Origin: Methylobacter sp.
GTDB taxonomy: Bacteria > Pseudomonadota > Gammaproteobacteria > Methylococcales > Methylomonadaceae
DNA length: 38,534 nt
NCBI GenBank assembly: GCA_030699385.1
Contig: JAUYMY010000065.1
Span: forward strand, 1-38,534
Direction: 5' to 3'
The stretch's first letter is position 1; each line of letters starts with the position of its first letter. The notes below the pieces were generated by a model. It made no database searches and was not told where the DNA came from. It saw nothing but the letters and a program-made list of their open reading frames with translations. Shown here in pieces: positions 8,420 through 16,235 of this stretch. Position numbers and translations under genes: made by a program.

Positions 8420-9661
8420 TTATACGCACAAGTTGTGGGAGCGGCCACTCGGCCGCGAACAATCGCGTACTGTTCGCGGCCGGGTGGCCGCTCCTACAAT
8501 TATTTGAAGGCTGCCGGCAAGCCGCGTTATCGCCTGCTCATCCTTGACTGCAAAACGGACGTGGCTTTTATCCAAGCCCACAAAATTATCGCAGACGCGG
8601 ATTAAAATTCGCGCCGCGTCCAAGTGCGCCTGTAACTGATAACCATCCCCCTGATTTGCCAAGCGCGCCAGCAGAAAATTAGCCTGTCCCGGATAGATTG
8701 TGTCGAACAAGCCTGAATCGCGCAGGGCTTGATGCAGCAAGCCGCGTAGATGTGCGGTCTGCTCGCGGGTCTTTTCGATGAAATCGGTATTGGCTAGCGC
8801 TTGTTGCATATAAGCCATATCCAGACTGGACAGTTTCCAGGCCGGTTCAAAACGCCGCAGTTCCTTTATCGCCGCTGTTGCCGCCAGAATAAAACCGATG
8901 CGGATACCGGCGCAACCATAAAACTTGCTTAATGATTTGATTAGATACAGCTTGTCGTAACCGGCTATATGTTCGGCTACGGAATCAGCAGTCGGCCGCA
9001 TGGGTTCCCTACCCATTGCGGCACTTGCGCCATCCCTGGCGGTCGGCCACATGGGTTCCGTACCCATTGAGGCACTTCTGACCTCCATGGATGGAGGAAA
9101 TGCCGACGACTGCCGGGAGCAGTCGCGGCCGCCATCCCTGGCGGTCGAAAAATCCAAAAATGACTCATCAATAATAATCGTGCAATTTGCCACCTGCCAT
9201 TTTGCCAACAGCTCGTTCAGGTCGTAAAGCTGGCCGTCCGGCGTCGACGGATTAACAAAAATAACGGTGCTGCGTTCTGGAATATCGGCCATCAGCTGGT
9301 TGAAGCGGTTGATGTATTGCACTTTACAGCCCATTTCCCCGGCAATGTGCGCATATTCGCCATACAGCGGCGTATATAACACCAAATCTTTCGGCTGCAA
9401 ATGGCGCAACAGCGCGAAAATAGCCGCGCTGGCGCCGTTAAAAAGCTCAATATCGACGCCGGCCGGATACGGATAACGTTGCTTGATGGTCTGTTTTAAC
9501 AAGCTGTAATCAGGATCGGCATAAGGCGTCAATTGAACTTGCTGCAAACAACTTAAATCAACAGCCTGCAACGGATTAATGTTGGCCGAAAAATCCAGTA
9601 CCTGTTCCGGCAGACAGCCCAAGCTCTGGGCAAACTGATAAATATTACCGCCGTGCTTCAT
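8420..9661 (-). CDS. cobD: L-threonine-O-3-phosphate decarboxylase, with repeat-encoded insert and tail
   Basis: This PLP enzyme makes (R)-1-amino-2-propanol phosphate, the arm attached by CbiB. The fold-type I features are clear: HGGNIYQFAQ at the start, DFSANINPL, the IIIDESFLDFS strand, and the PLP lysine Lys246 in IKSLSKFYGCAGIRIGF. At 413 residues it is longer than the usual 330-370 for two visible reasons. Residues about 174-225 are encoded by two tandem copies of a structured repeat. The last 25 or so residues come from a REP-like hairpin. Both lie outside the core motifs, so the enzyme is probably functional. The start codon abuts the stop of cobC. Symbols follow Salmonella usage. Confidence 0.92.
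   Translation of the reverse strand: MKHGGNIYQFAQSLGCLPEQVLDFSANINPLQAVDLSCLQQVQLTPYADPDYSLLKQTIKQRYPYPAGVDIELFNGASAAIFALLRHLQPKDLVLYTPLYGEYAHIAGEMGCKVQYINRFNQLMADIPERSTVIFVNPSTPDGQLYDLNELLAKWQVANCTIIIDESFLDFSTARDGGRDCSRQSSAFPPSMEVRSASMGTEPMWPTARDGASAAMGREPMRPTADSVAEHIAGYDKLYLIKSLSKFYGCAGIRIGFILAATAAIKELRRFEPAWKLSSLDMAYMQQALANTDFIEKTREQTAHLRGLLHQALRDSGLFDTIYPGQANFLLARLANQGDGYQLQAHLDAARILIRVCDNFVGLDKSHVRFAVKDEQAITRLAGSLQIIVGAATRPRTVRDCSRPSGRSHNLCV
8433..8499. repeat. REP-like hairpin forming the 3' end of cobD
   Basis: This is a nearly perfect 67-base inverted repeat with arms TTGTGGGAGCGGCCACTCGG and TTGTAGGAGCGGCCACCCGG (read from the opposite strand), extended by GCCGCGAACA on both sides around a short loop. 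The GTAGGAGCGGCC start resembles REP sequences of pseudomonads and their relatives. It is translated as the tail of CobD (around residues 388-410). It could also act as an mRNA-stabilising or attenuating structure between cobD and cobQ. Confidence 0.85.
8991..9147 (+). repeat. tandem in-frame structured repeats inside cobD (short plus long form)
   Basis: Two units stand in tandem. A short unit (about 8991-9044) has the stem-loop CGCATGGGTTCCCTACCCAT followed by GCCATCCCTGGC. A long unit (about 9041-9147) repeats that stem-loop with small changes (ATGGGTTCCGTACCCAT), then carries the CCTCCATGGATGGAGG and CGACTGCCGGGAGCAGTCG hairpins and ends GCCATCCCTGGCGGTCG. They are antisense to cobD yet keep its frame open, giving CobD a Pro/Arg/Met/Ser-rich insert of about 52 residues. 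Confidence 0.87.
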
Positions 9662-10225
9662 CTATAAATTGATGTATTCGACATAAAGATAATCGTCAAC
9701 CTGGCGCAATTTATGCGCGGAACCCGAATCAATCCGCAGTTGAAACGAATTGGCTAAAGGCAGATTCAATGCACGCGCCAATAAAGCGCGGATAACACCG
9801 GCATGGGTAATGACCAACACCTGCGCGGCAGGATTGGCTAATAATTCTTGCCAAAAATCACCGGCACGCTGGTATAAATCCTCAAAATTTTCACCATTAG
9901 GCGGCGCGGCGGTGACAAAATTTTCCGTCCACTGTTGCAGTGCAGCAGGGTCGATGTCATCAAAACGCTGCCCTTCCCAATCGCCGAAATTAAGTTCCTG
10001 CAAACGCGTATCGGTGATCACCGTGTCCGAAAAAGTCTCGGCCAATTGCAGACAGCGCGTTAACGGACTGCTGAACACTTTGCAGTCATCGTCAAACTCA
10101 GGCAGTTTGTCATGTAATTTTCCCATTTCATCGTCAAAACTGGCGGCTAAGGCAATGTCGGTTTGACCGTAACACAGTCCCGGATCGGTGGCGGTTTGGG
10201 TATGACGAATTAAATAAATATCCAT
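9662..10225 (-). CDS. cobC: alpha-ribazole-5'-phosphate phosphatase (histidine phosphatase family)
   Basis: This 187-residue cytoplasmic phosphatase removes the phosphate from alpha-ribazole phosphate or cobalamin phosphate in the last steps of nucleotide-loop assembly. The RHG-type motif is LIRHTQT (Arg7, His8, with Thr in place of the usual Gly). The second catalytic histidine is in VLVITHAGVIRALL. The ELNFGDWEGQRFDDI segment is typical of CobC. Length is normal. Its start overlaps the end of cobS by 16 bases and its stop abuts the start of cobD, so it sits tightly inside the operon. A general phosphoglycerate-mutase-like role is less likely given this context. Confidence 0.92.
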   Translation of the reverse strand: MDIYLIRHTQTATDPGLCYGQTDIALAASFDDEMGKLHDKLPEFDDDCKVFSSPLTRCLQLAETFSDTVITDTRLQELNFGDWEGQRFDDIDPAALQQWTENFVTAAPPNGENFEDLYQRAGDFWQELLANPAAQVLVITHAGVIRALLARALNLPLANSFQLRIDSGSAHKLRQVDDYLYVEYINL

Positions 10226-10998
10226 AAAGTACTCACACTTAAATAAAAAACAGTTTCAGCAACTTGCTGGCTTGCACCCAGACAATCGCCAGTATAACCG
10301 CCGATATGGCGGTAAAAATAATGTCCCAGCAACCCGGTTGCAACGAATACCGGGATAATGACCAACGCACAAAATAGCGGCAGCAAGACCAGCGGTAACA
10401 AGGCAATGACCGCAGCAAACGCTAGCTCCCGGATGGTGGGACTATAAACCGCGCCCGCTGCTTTGCTGTCATTGCCCCGCGCATAATCATAACGCTGCAT
10501 CAGCCACAGCGGCGATAATCGGCTAATGCTGTGCCCTGCCAGAAAGATAAAAGGCACGGCAGAAATCGGCAGTGTCGCCAGCACGCTGATTTTCAACGCC
10601 AGCAACAACACTAATCCGAGCACGCCGTAAACGCCGATATGCGAATCTTTCATGATGGCCAGAATGCGCTGCTGAGTGAAGCCAGCGCCGAAACCGTCGC
10701 AAACATCGGCAAAGCCGTCTTCATGCAATGCGCCGGTCAGCAAAATGCCGGAAATTAGCGCCAGAATGACCGCCGTGGTTTGCGGCCATAATAAATCAGC
10801 CAGATAAAAGACTGCCGCGCAACAGCCGCCGACCAGCCAGCCGACCAGCGGCAAATATACGGCGGCCTGGGGCAGTTGTTGATAGTCCAGTGTTTGCGGA
10901 AGGGGCAGGCGGTCGCAGCGGTTCCCTACCGCTTGCGACACTTCCGCCATCCCTGGCAGTCGCGTGTAAAAACTAAGGGCTAACAGCAGTTGTTTCAT
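10210..10998 (-). CDS. cobS: adenosylcobinamide-GDP ribazoletransferase (cobalamin synthase)
   Basis: This 262-residue integral membrane enzyme joins AdoCbi-GDP (from CobU) with alpha-ribazole or its phosphate (from CobT). Family features are ALSFYTRLP near the start, the acidic motif GALHEDGFADVCDGFGAG (probable metal site), KDSHIGVYGVLGLVLLL, and FYRHIGGYTGDCLGA near the end. Residues about 13-29 (the GMAEVSQAVGNRCDRLPLP stretch) come from a short copy of the structured repeat also found in cobQ and cobD, inserted just after the first conserved motif. The ATG overlaps the stop of the preceding 48-codon ORF (ATGA), suggesting coupling. Confidence 0.94.
   Translation of the reverse strand: MKQLLLALSFYTRLPGMAEVSQAVGNRCDRLPLPQTLDYQQLPQAAVYLPLVGWLVGGCCAAVFYLADLLWPQTTAVILALISGILLTGALHEDGFADVCDGFGAGFTQQRILAIMKDSHIGVYGVLGLVLLLALKISVLATLPISAVPFIFLAGHSISRLSPLWLMQRYDYARGNDSKAAGAVYSPTIRELAFAAVIALLPLVLLPLFCALVIIPVFVATGLLGHYFYRHIGGYTGDCLGASQQVAETVFYLSVSTLWIFI
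10911..10963 (+). repeat. in-frame structured repeat, short form, inside cobS
   Basis: The unit begins GGTCGCAGCGGTTCCCTACC and continues GCTTGCGACACTTC, then GCCATCCCTGGCAGTCG. The stem is GCGG/CCGC around the constant TTCCCTA loop. The stem sequence differs from the cobD and cobQ copies but is still fully paired. It lacks the two middle hairpins of the long form. It is antisense to cobS and keeps the frame open. Confidence 0.85.
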
Positions 10999-11141
10999 GG
11001 GTATTTTTGCATCACCGTTTCATAACTGACTGTTTCCAGCTCACCGGCTTGATAGGCTTGCCACCTTTTTTCAGCTTCTTCGCACCAAAGGGCATCGATG
11101 CCCACATCGGGCGTATCTACATCGACCTCCGTTGTTTTCAC
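10995..11141 (-). CDS. 48-codon ORF between cobT and cobS, antitoxin-like (TIGR02574/PF09720 C-terminal half)
   Basis: This small frame starts with GTG at 11141, overlapping the cobT stop as GTGA, and ends with TGA at 10997-10995, overlapping the cobS start as ATGA. Both junctions are four-base overlaps, a strong sign that it is really translated. The product is 48 residues, with IDALWCEEAEKRWQAYQAG followed by ELETVSYETVMQKYP. That pattern resembles the C-terminal half of the short addiction-module (RelB/ParE-partner) proteins. The N-terminal helix usual in that family (about 25 residues) is missing and no toxin gene is next to it. It may be a captured remnant kept for coupling, or a small Cob-linked protein. 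The family link is from recalled pattern only. Confidence 0.65.
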   Translation of the reverse strand: MKTTEVDVDTPDVGIDALWCEEAEKRWQAYQAGELETVSYETVMQKYP

Positions 11142-12184
11142 TGATCAACCCCCGCCTCAGCAAAAGTCGCCATCTCATTCAAAAACAGCACCGCCGATTG
11201 CACCAGCGGATAAGCCAGGGCAATGCCGGAACCTTCACCCAGACACAAATCCAGATTCAGCAGCGGCCTGGCACGAAAGTGGTGCAATAAAGCCTGATGG
11301 CCCTGCTCACTGGAAACATGGCTGAACACGCAATAATCCAGCACCTGCGGATACAGTTTGCTAGCGACTAATAGCGCGGTGCTGGCAATAAAACCATCGA
11401 CCAAAATCAACATGCCCAATTCGGCGGCTTTCAGATAAGCGCCCACCATCATGGCAATTTCAAAACCGCCGAAAGTAGCCAGCACCGACAGCGGCTCAGT
11501 GGCCTCTTTATGCTGATTTAGCGCCCGCTGCAATACGGTGACTTTATGTCGCAGTTGCTTGTCGTCCAAACCGGTGCCGCGGCCGACACAGCGCACCAAC
11601 GACAGACTGGTCAACCGGTGCATCAACAGCGCCGCCGAGGAGCTGTTGCCAATGCCCATTTCACCCAAACCGATACAGTTACAGCCGTTATCATATTGTC
11701 GCAAAACCTGGGCTGCGCCACATTGAATGGCGCTTCGACACACCTCGGGCGTCATGGCCGGATGGCTTAGAAAGTTCCCGGTACCTTTGGCTATTTTCGC
11801 GTCGATTAATTGAGGGTGGGCATTCAAATCGGCATTTACCCCGGCATCAACTATCCATAAATCAATATTGTGCTGCCGGGCAAACACACTGATTGCGGCG
11901 CCACCGGCCAAGAAATTAGCCACCATTTGCGCAGTCACACTTTGCGGATAAGCGCTGACCCCAGCATCAACAATACCGTGATCACCGGCAAAAATAAGCA
12001 CACACGGTTTATTCAACTGCGGCGTCAGGCTGTTGTGAATACGCCCAATTTGTAACGCCAGTGTTTCCAATTGGCCCAGCGAACCACGAGGCTTGGTTTT
12101 CTGATCGATTTTGGCCTGTAAATCGGCATTAAGCGTTGATTTGAGTGGTGCAATAGTAAAATTTAGCGGCACGGTGTATTCCAA
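11138..12184 (-). CDS. cobT: nicotinate-nucleotide--dimethylbenzimidazole phosphoribosyltransferase
   Basis: This 348-residue enzyme activates the lower ligand 5,6-dimethylbenzimidazole to alpha-ribazole phosphate. Motifs seen are KTKPRGSLGQLETLA (substrate-binding start), FAGDHGIVDAGVSAYPQSVT, GLGEMGIGNSSSAALL, and LGEGSGIALAYPLV, which holds the catalytic glutamate near the C-terminus. Length is typical. The gene overlaps the end of bluB by 22 bases, so supply and activation of the lower ligand are coupled. Its stop overlaps the GTG of the small downstream ORF. Confidence 0.96.
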   Translation of the reverse strand: MEYTVPLNFTIAPLKSTLNADLQAKIDQKTKPRGSLGQLETLALQIGRIHNSLTPQLNKPCVLIFAGDHGIVDAGVSAYPQSVTAQMVANFLAGGAAISVFARQHNIDLWIVDAGVNADLNAHPQLIDAKIAKGTGNFLSHPAMTPEVCRSAIQCGAAQVLRQYDNGCNCIGLGEMGIGNSSSAALLMHRLTSLSLVRCVGRGTGLDDKQLRHKVTVLQRALNQHKEATEPLSVLATFGGFEIAMMVGAYLKAAELGMLILVDGFIASTALLVASKLYPQVLDYCVFSHVSSEQGHQALLHHFRARPLLNLDLCLGEGSGIALAYPLVQSAVLFLNEMATFAEAGVDQ

Positions 12185-12816
12185 ACGTTTTCAAATAATA
12201 AATCATTAAGGTCTTGACGAGCCGCCCAGCATTCTTGCTCCAGCATCGGCCTGTCGTAAAATTGTTCGACATGGCCCAAACATAGCACCGCGAACGGCTG
12301 GCTGTCTTCGGGCATGTGCAATAGCGTTTTCAGCGCTTCCGGTTCAAACATCGATACCCAGCCCAAGCCGATGCCTTCGGCCCGTGCCGCCAGCCACATG
12401 TTTTGTATCGCGCAGGACAACGAGGCCAAATCCATTTCCGGCAAGGTGCGGCGGCCGAAGATATACTGTTCGCGCTGTCCGCACAAAGCGGCAACCAGCA
12501 CTTCCGCGCATTCCAGTATGCCTTCCACTTTCAGCTTCATGAATTCGTCTTCGCGTTGTTCCAAAGCCTGTGCGGTGCGGATACGCTCTTGTTCAACCAA
12601 TCCATGAATCGCTTTACGCAACTTTAGGTCACTGATGCGGATAAACCGCCACGGCTGCATAAAACCGACACTGGGCGCATGGTGCGCAGCATCCAGCAAA
12701 CGCAGTAACAGCGCTGGGTCAATCGGGTCGGACAAAAAATGGCGCATATCCCGGCGCTGATAAATGGCGCGGTAGACGGCGGCGCGTTCGGCGTCAGAGT
12801 ATCGGTGTTGGGGCAT
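12163..12816 (-). CDS. bluB: 5,6-dimethylbenzimidazole synthase
   Basis: This 217-residue flavin-destroying enzyme turns FMNH2 and oxygen into 5,6-dimethylbenzimidazole, the cobalamin lower ligand. The nitroreductase-like features are YQRRDMRHF at the start, LLRLLDAAHHAPSVGFMQPW (FMN and substrate contacts), and AARAEGIGLGWVSMF. It is the first gene of the cobalamin block. The 103 bases between it and the upstream NuoM-like gene contain no recognisable B12-riboswitch box. Presence of BluB means aerobic synthesis of true cobalamin rather than reliance on imported lower ligand. Confidence 0.95.
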   Translation of the reverse strand: MPQHRYSDAERAAVYRAIYQRRDMRHFLSDPIDPALLLRLLDAAHHAPSVGFMQPWRFIRISDLKLRKAIHGLVEQERIRTAQALEQREDEFMKLKVEGILECAEVLVAALCGQREQYIFGRRTLPEMDLASLSCAIQNMWLAARAEGIGLGWVSMFEPEALKTLLHMPEDSQPFAVLCLGHVEQFYDRPMLEQECWAARQDLNDLLFENVWNTPCR

Positions 12817-12919
12817 TTTTCAGGTAAACGGTGTAATTTTCGTCTATGGACTACGGGCGAATACTTTACTGGCTATATTTCTCGCAGAAGATTACCAGAG
12901 CCGGTACAGCCTACAGCGC

Positions 12920-14452
12920 TCAATACCGCTCAACTTTGCTAATCACATCCGCTGCTCCGACTAAGCGCGACAACCAGGCTTCTGCGGCAACGCGGTTGCT
13001 TTTCAGAATGCTGTTAGGCGCAAAACCAAAATTCAATACCAATAAAGCCGATACGCACAGCAGCGCCAGTTCACGCGGACGCAAATCCTGCACTTGTTGA
13101 ACGCTGCCTCGAACGACCGGGCCAAAAAAGGCGCGGCGGGTAAACGACAACATATAAGCAGCGCTGAGCACAGCGCCGAGCAAAGCGGCAATGCTGATGC
13201 TCGGATGCGCCAGCATGGTGCTGATAATCAGCAGCAATTCGGCCGGAAAGCCGCTGGTACCGGGCAGACCGATGCTGGCCAGCATGAACAGAAAATAAAA
13301 ACAGGTCAAACGCGGCATGACGCCGGCCAAACCGCCCAAATGGATGAGCTCGGTGCTGCCCAAGCGGTGCTGTATAAAACCGGCCACCAGCATCAGCGAA
13401 CCGGCAATCATTGTGAAATTGAGCAATTGAAAAATCGCGCCCTGAATACCGGACATATTCAACGAGGCGATACCGACAATCACCAGCCCGACATGGCTGA
13501 CGCTGGCATAAGCCAGCAGGCGGCGCAAATTAGTTTGCTGCAAGGCAATCAGCGCGCTGTACACCAGCGTGATGGCGCCGAGTATGCCCAACACCCAGCT
13601 GTATTCAACCGCAGCGGAAGGCGCCAGCGGCATGACAAAACGGATGATGCCGAAAGCGCCGAGTTTCAAGCCGATTAACAGCGCTGTCATTTGAGTCGGG
13701 CCTTCCATGGCGACGGTCGGCAGCCAGGTATGAAAAGGAGCTAATGGCGCTTTGACGGCAAAACCGAGCAGCAGCAATAAAAACACCAAGCCTTGTAACT
13801 CGTCCGGCAAGGGCGTTGCCAATAATACCGGCAGGCTAAAGGCCAAATCCTGCGGGATGCTGCCGCCCGTTACTGCCGCATGGTTCAGCGCCAAAATGAT
13901 AATCGCAAACAATAACGGCACGCCGCCAAACAACATGAACAAGGTGTATTTTATCGCCGCAGGGCGCCGCCCCGAGCCTATGCCCCACAAGCCGATTAAA
14001 AAGAAAATCAGCGGCAAGGTCAGTTCCCAGAACAAAAAGAACAGCACCATATCCAACGCCAAAAACACGCCCAAGGTAACGCCTTCCAAAGCCAGCAATA
14101 AGGCGAAATGCAGGCGGGTCTGATGTTGCACCGAATTCCAAGAGGCGATAATCACCATCAATGTCAGCAGCGCCGACACCGGCAAAAACAACAAGGCAAT
14201 GCCGTCTACGCCGATCAGATAATCGATATTCAGGCTGGGTATCCAGGCATGGCGTTCGAGCAATTGAAATTGATTGCCAAGATCACTATTAAACAGGCCG
14301 ACCACGACCAGCGTGGTGATCAATTCCACCAGCGCAAACAGCAGCGCCACCATTTTGGCCAGGCGAATATCACGGATAACGGTGACTGCAATCGCGCCCA
14401 ATAAAGGCAGCAAAATCAGCACACTTAACACAGGAAAATTGAGATTATTCAC
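12920..14452 (-). CDS. NuoM-like proton-translocating antiporter subunit (third NuoM-type of the Dab locus)
   Basis: This 510-residue membrane protein has about 14 hydrophobic segments and belongs to the NuoL/M/N-Mrp antiporter family. I use the GTG at 14452. It overlaps the previous stop by eight bases with a good GGCGAGG site, whereas the longer frame to 14524 reads through the preceding gene. Key channel residues are kept: the glutamate of LFFLFWELTLPLIFFL, the lysine of FAVKAPLAPFHTWLP, and further YASVSHVGLVIVG. It is the last gene of the Dab locus, 103 bases ahead of bluB. It is probably part of an ion-driven complex rather than of respiratory complex I, since no other nuo genes are present. 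Confidence 0.85.
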   Translation of the reverse strand: MNNLNFPVLSVLILLPLLGAIAVTVIRDIRLAKMVALLFALVELITTLVVVGLFNSDLGNQFQLLERHAWIPSLNIDYLIGVDGIALLFLPVSALLTLMVIIASWNSVQHQTRLHFALLLALEGVTLGVFLALDMVLFFLFWELTLPLIFFLIGLWGIGSGRRPAAIKYTLFMLFGGVPLLFAIIILALNHAAVTGGSIPQDLAFSLPVLLATPLPDELQGLVFLLLLLGFAVKAPLAPFHTWLPTVAMEGPTQMTALLIGLKLGAFGIIRFVMPLAPSAAVEYSWVLGILGAITLVYSALIALQQTNLRRLLAYASVSHVGLVIVGIASLNMSGIQGAIFQLLNFTMIAGSLMLVAGFIQHRLGSTELIHLGGLAGVMPRLTCFYFLFMLASIGLPGTSGFPAELLLIISTMLAHPSISIAALLGAVLSAAYMLSFTRRAFFGPVVRGSVQQVQDLRPRELALLCVSALLVLNFGFAPNSILKSNRVAAEAWLSRLVGAADVISKVERY

Positions 14453-15998
14453 CCTCGCCGTCCTTGATGTCCGTAGGCATTTGTGCGCCGTGCATCGGAA
14501 ATTGCCGACCGATGGCGGCGGCATCCTGATCGATAAAATTCAGCCACGGCGTGGTGTAAAAACCGGTGCCGATCAGCAGAAGACAGATGATGCCGGCGAT
14601 AACGCGCTCAGTCCTGACCGGATGATGCGCGCAGCTGTAAGGCTGTGCAGCGCGTTTGGGCGCGGCCATAAACATCCGTTGAAAAGCCCATAACAAGAAC
14701 GCGGCTGTCATCAAGTTGCCGACTAAAATGGCGATGGCGAGTAGCCAGCCGTATTCCTCAATAATGCCTTCCACCAACAAATGCGCGGCATCAAAACCGG
14801 TGGTGCCGGGCATCACCATAGTGCTCAGTGCAGACAACAAAAACAGCAGCGCCAAGGTGCCGTTGGTATCGAACAGGCCGCCCAATCGCGGAATAAAAGC
14901 GGTGCCGGTGCGTTCGTAAATCAGGCCGACACTGAACAACATGCCCGCCATTGCCAGACCATAAGCCACTGACAACAACAAAGTGCCTTCCAGGCCGTTA
15001 GCGTTAAAACAAAAAGCGCCGATAATCAGCATCCCGGTTTGGCTGATTACGGCAAAAGCCAGTAAGCGGCGAATATTGACTTGCATCAGCGCCAGCAAAG
15101 CGCCGTAAAAAATACTAATCAGACCCAGCACCATCACAAACTCGGCCCATTGCTCGGCAACACCCGGCACCATCGGCAAAATGAAACGGATTGCCGCATA
15201 AATGCCCAGCTTCAAGCCCACCAGAAACACCACGGCGCTGGCCACCGTGCCTTGTTCGGCCAACACCGGCAACCAACCGTGAAACGGGAATAACGGCATA
15301 CGAATAGCGAAGCCGAAAAACAGCAGGATAAAAATCAACACCTCATCATGCAAATAAGCATTATTTTGCTTCAGCATCAGCCAATCGAAAGTCAGCGGAT
15401 GGCTGGCATCAATCAGGCCGAAAGCCAGCAACAAAAAACCGGCCAGCGTCAACAATAAACCGCTAACCCAGTATTGCAGCAACAGCACCACCACCCAACG
15501 CCGGTTTTGCCCGGTACCGGCATGAATCGTCAACAGCGCCACCGGCACCAGTTCCAGCACACACCACAACCAAAACTGCATCACATTCAGCGCGGTAAAA
15601 GCGCCGATTAAAATGGTTTCATAACTTAATAGGCAGGCAATAAACAGCTTGTCGGTGACATGCCGGGTAATCAGGGTATAAATCAATGTCAGCAAGGTCA
15701 AAACGGCGGTCAACGGGATAAACAAGATATTCGTCCCGTCTATGCCGACGCGGTAACTCAATCCGGCAAAATGAAAATGTTCGCCCAAATGAATGCCGGG
15801 GTTAGTCGAGTCGAACACCGTCAGCAAATAAATGCTGAGCAACAAGGTCAACAGCGCACCGGCAAAACCGAAACGCAAGGCCATTGCGGCTGAGCGGGAC
15901 AATAAGATGGCGATGGTCGCCGCCAACGGCACCAGCATCAGTGTAGTCAGCAGCGGGAAAGCCGTCGAGGCCGACCAGTGGGTAATCGTAATATCCAT
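14445..15998 (-). CDS. divergent NuoM/NuoN-like antiporter subunit
   Basis: This 517-residue multi-pass membrane protein belongs to the same superfamily but with altered channel residues. In the helix where relatives have FWEVTLIP, this one has WCVLELVP, so the conserved Glu is replaced by Val and a Glu appears two positions later. The usual lysine of GFGVKMPIFPLHGWLP is Arg in GFAIRMPLFPFHGWLP. The AVISQTGMLIIGAF segment is recognisable. It may therefore conduct ions differently or serve a structural or coupling role. It is separated from the NuoL-like gene by 237 bases holding a repeat element, and overlaps the next subunit by eight bases. Confidence 0.82.
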   Translation of the reverse strand: MDITITHWSASTAFPLLTTLMLVPLAATIAILLSRSAAMALRFGFAGALLTLLLSIYLLTVFDSTNPGIHLGEHFHFAGLSYRVGIDGTNILFIPLTAVLTLLTLIYTLITRHVTDKLFIACLLSYETILIGAFTALNVMQFWLWCVLELVPVALLTIHAGTGQNRRWVVVLLLQYWVSGLLLTLAGFLLLAFGLIDASHPLTFDWLMLKQNNAYLHDEVLIFILLFFGFAIRMPLFPFHGWLPVLAEQGTVASAVVFLVGLKLGIYAAIRFILPMVPGVAEQWAEFVMVLGLISIFYGALLALMQVNIRRLLAFAVISQTGMLIIGAFCFNANGLEGTLLLSVAYGLAMAGMLFSVGLIYERTGTAFIPRLGGLFDTNGTLALLFLLSALSTMVMPGTTGFDAAHLLVEGIIEEYGWLLAIAILVGNLMTAAFLLWAFQRMFMAAPKRAAQPYSCAHHPVRTERVIAGIICLLLIGTGFYTTPWLNFIDQDAAAIGRQFPMHGAQMPTDIKDGEGE

Positions 15999-16060
15999 CA
16001 GAGCTAAGTTCTCATTAATGATTGGGTCTGTTTATTCAAGAGTGGGTAAAACGCCATAGC

Positions 16061-16220
16061 AATAAGGCTATTTCCTGAAAAAGACATACCAAAAATTGTC
16101 CACGAAAAGCACGAAAGCCACGAAATTTTCGTGTTTTTCGTGCTTTTCGTGCTTTTCGTGGACTTTATTTTTACATGCCATGAACATCAAGGGACGTTAT
16201 TTCTCGAAAATAACCTTATA
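16061..16220. repeat. MITE-like element, family B, copy 1
   Basis: This 160-bp element has ends TAAGGCTATTTCCTG (left) and TAAGGTTATTTTCG (right, read from the other strand). Its centre is a long imperfect palindrome of heptads, with GTCCACGAAAAGCACGAAAG facing CTTTTCGTGGAC. It sits between the NuoL-like and the divergent NuoM-like genes and may split the Dab operon or create a folded mRNA segment there. Confidence 0.75.
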
Positions 16221-16235
16221 CCTATTTTTTAAAAC

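Noticed and set aside
8389..8448. Longer CobQ start at 8448
   Set aside because: The extra residues come from REP-like sequence and the cobD tail region; the P-loop start MNPLAIFGTSSDAGK fits the family.
8985..9150. Sequencing error or frameshift as cause of the CobD insert
   Set aside because: The frame is open on both sides, the flanking enzyme motifs are in register, and the same sequence occurs intact in cobQ and, in short form, in cobS.
12817..12919. Cobalamin riboswitch upstream of bluB
   Set aside because: The gap is only 103 bases and I find neither the B12 box nor the GCCACTG element.
13094..13678. 194-residue plus-strand frame opposite the NuoM-like gene
   Set aside because: Gln- and His-rich composition is typical of an antisense reading of membrane protein codons, and several similar frames occur opposite the other subunits.
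14453..14524. N-terminal extension of the third NuoM-like protein to the ATG at 14524
   Set aside because: It would overlap the previous gene by 80 bases and adds a non-hydrophobic leader; the GTG at 14452 has a good ribosome site.
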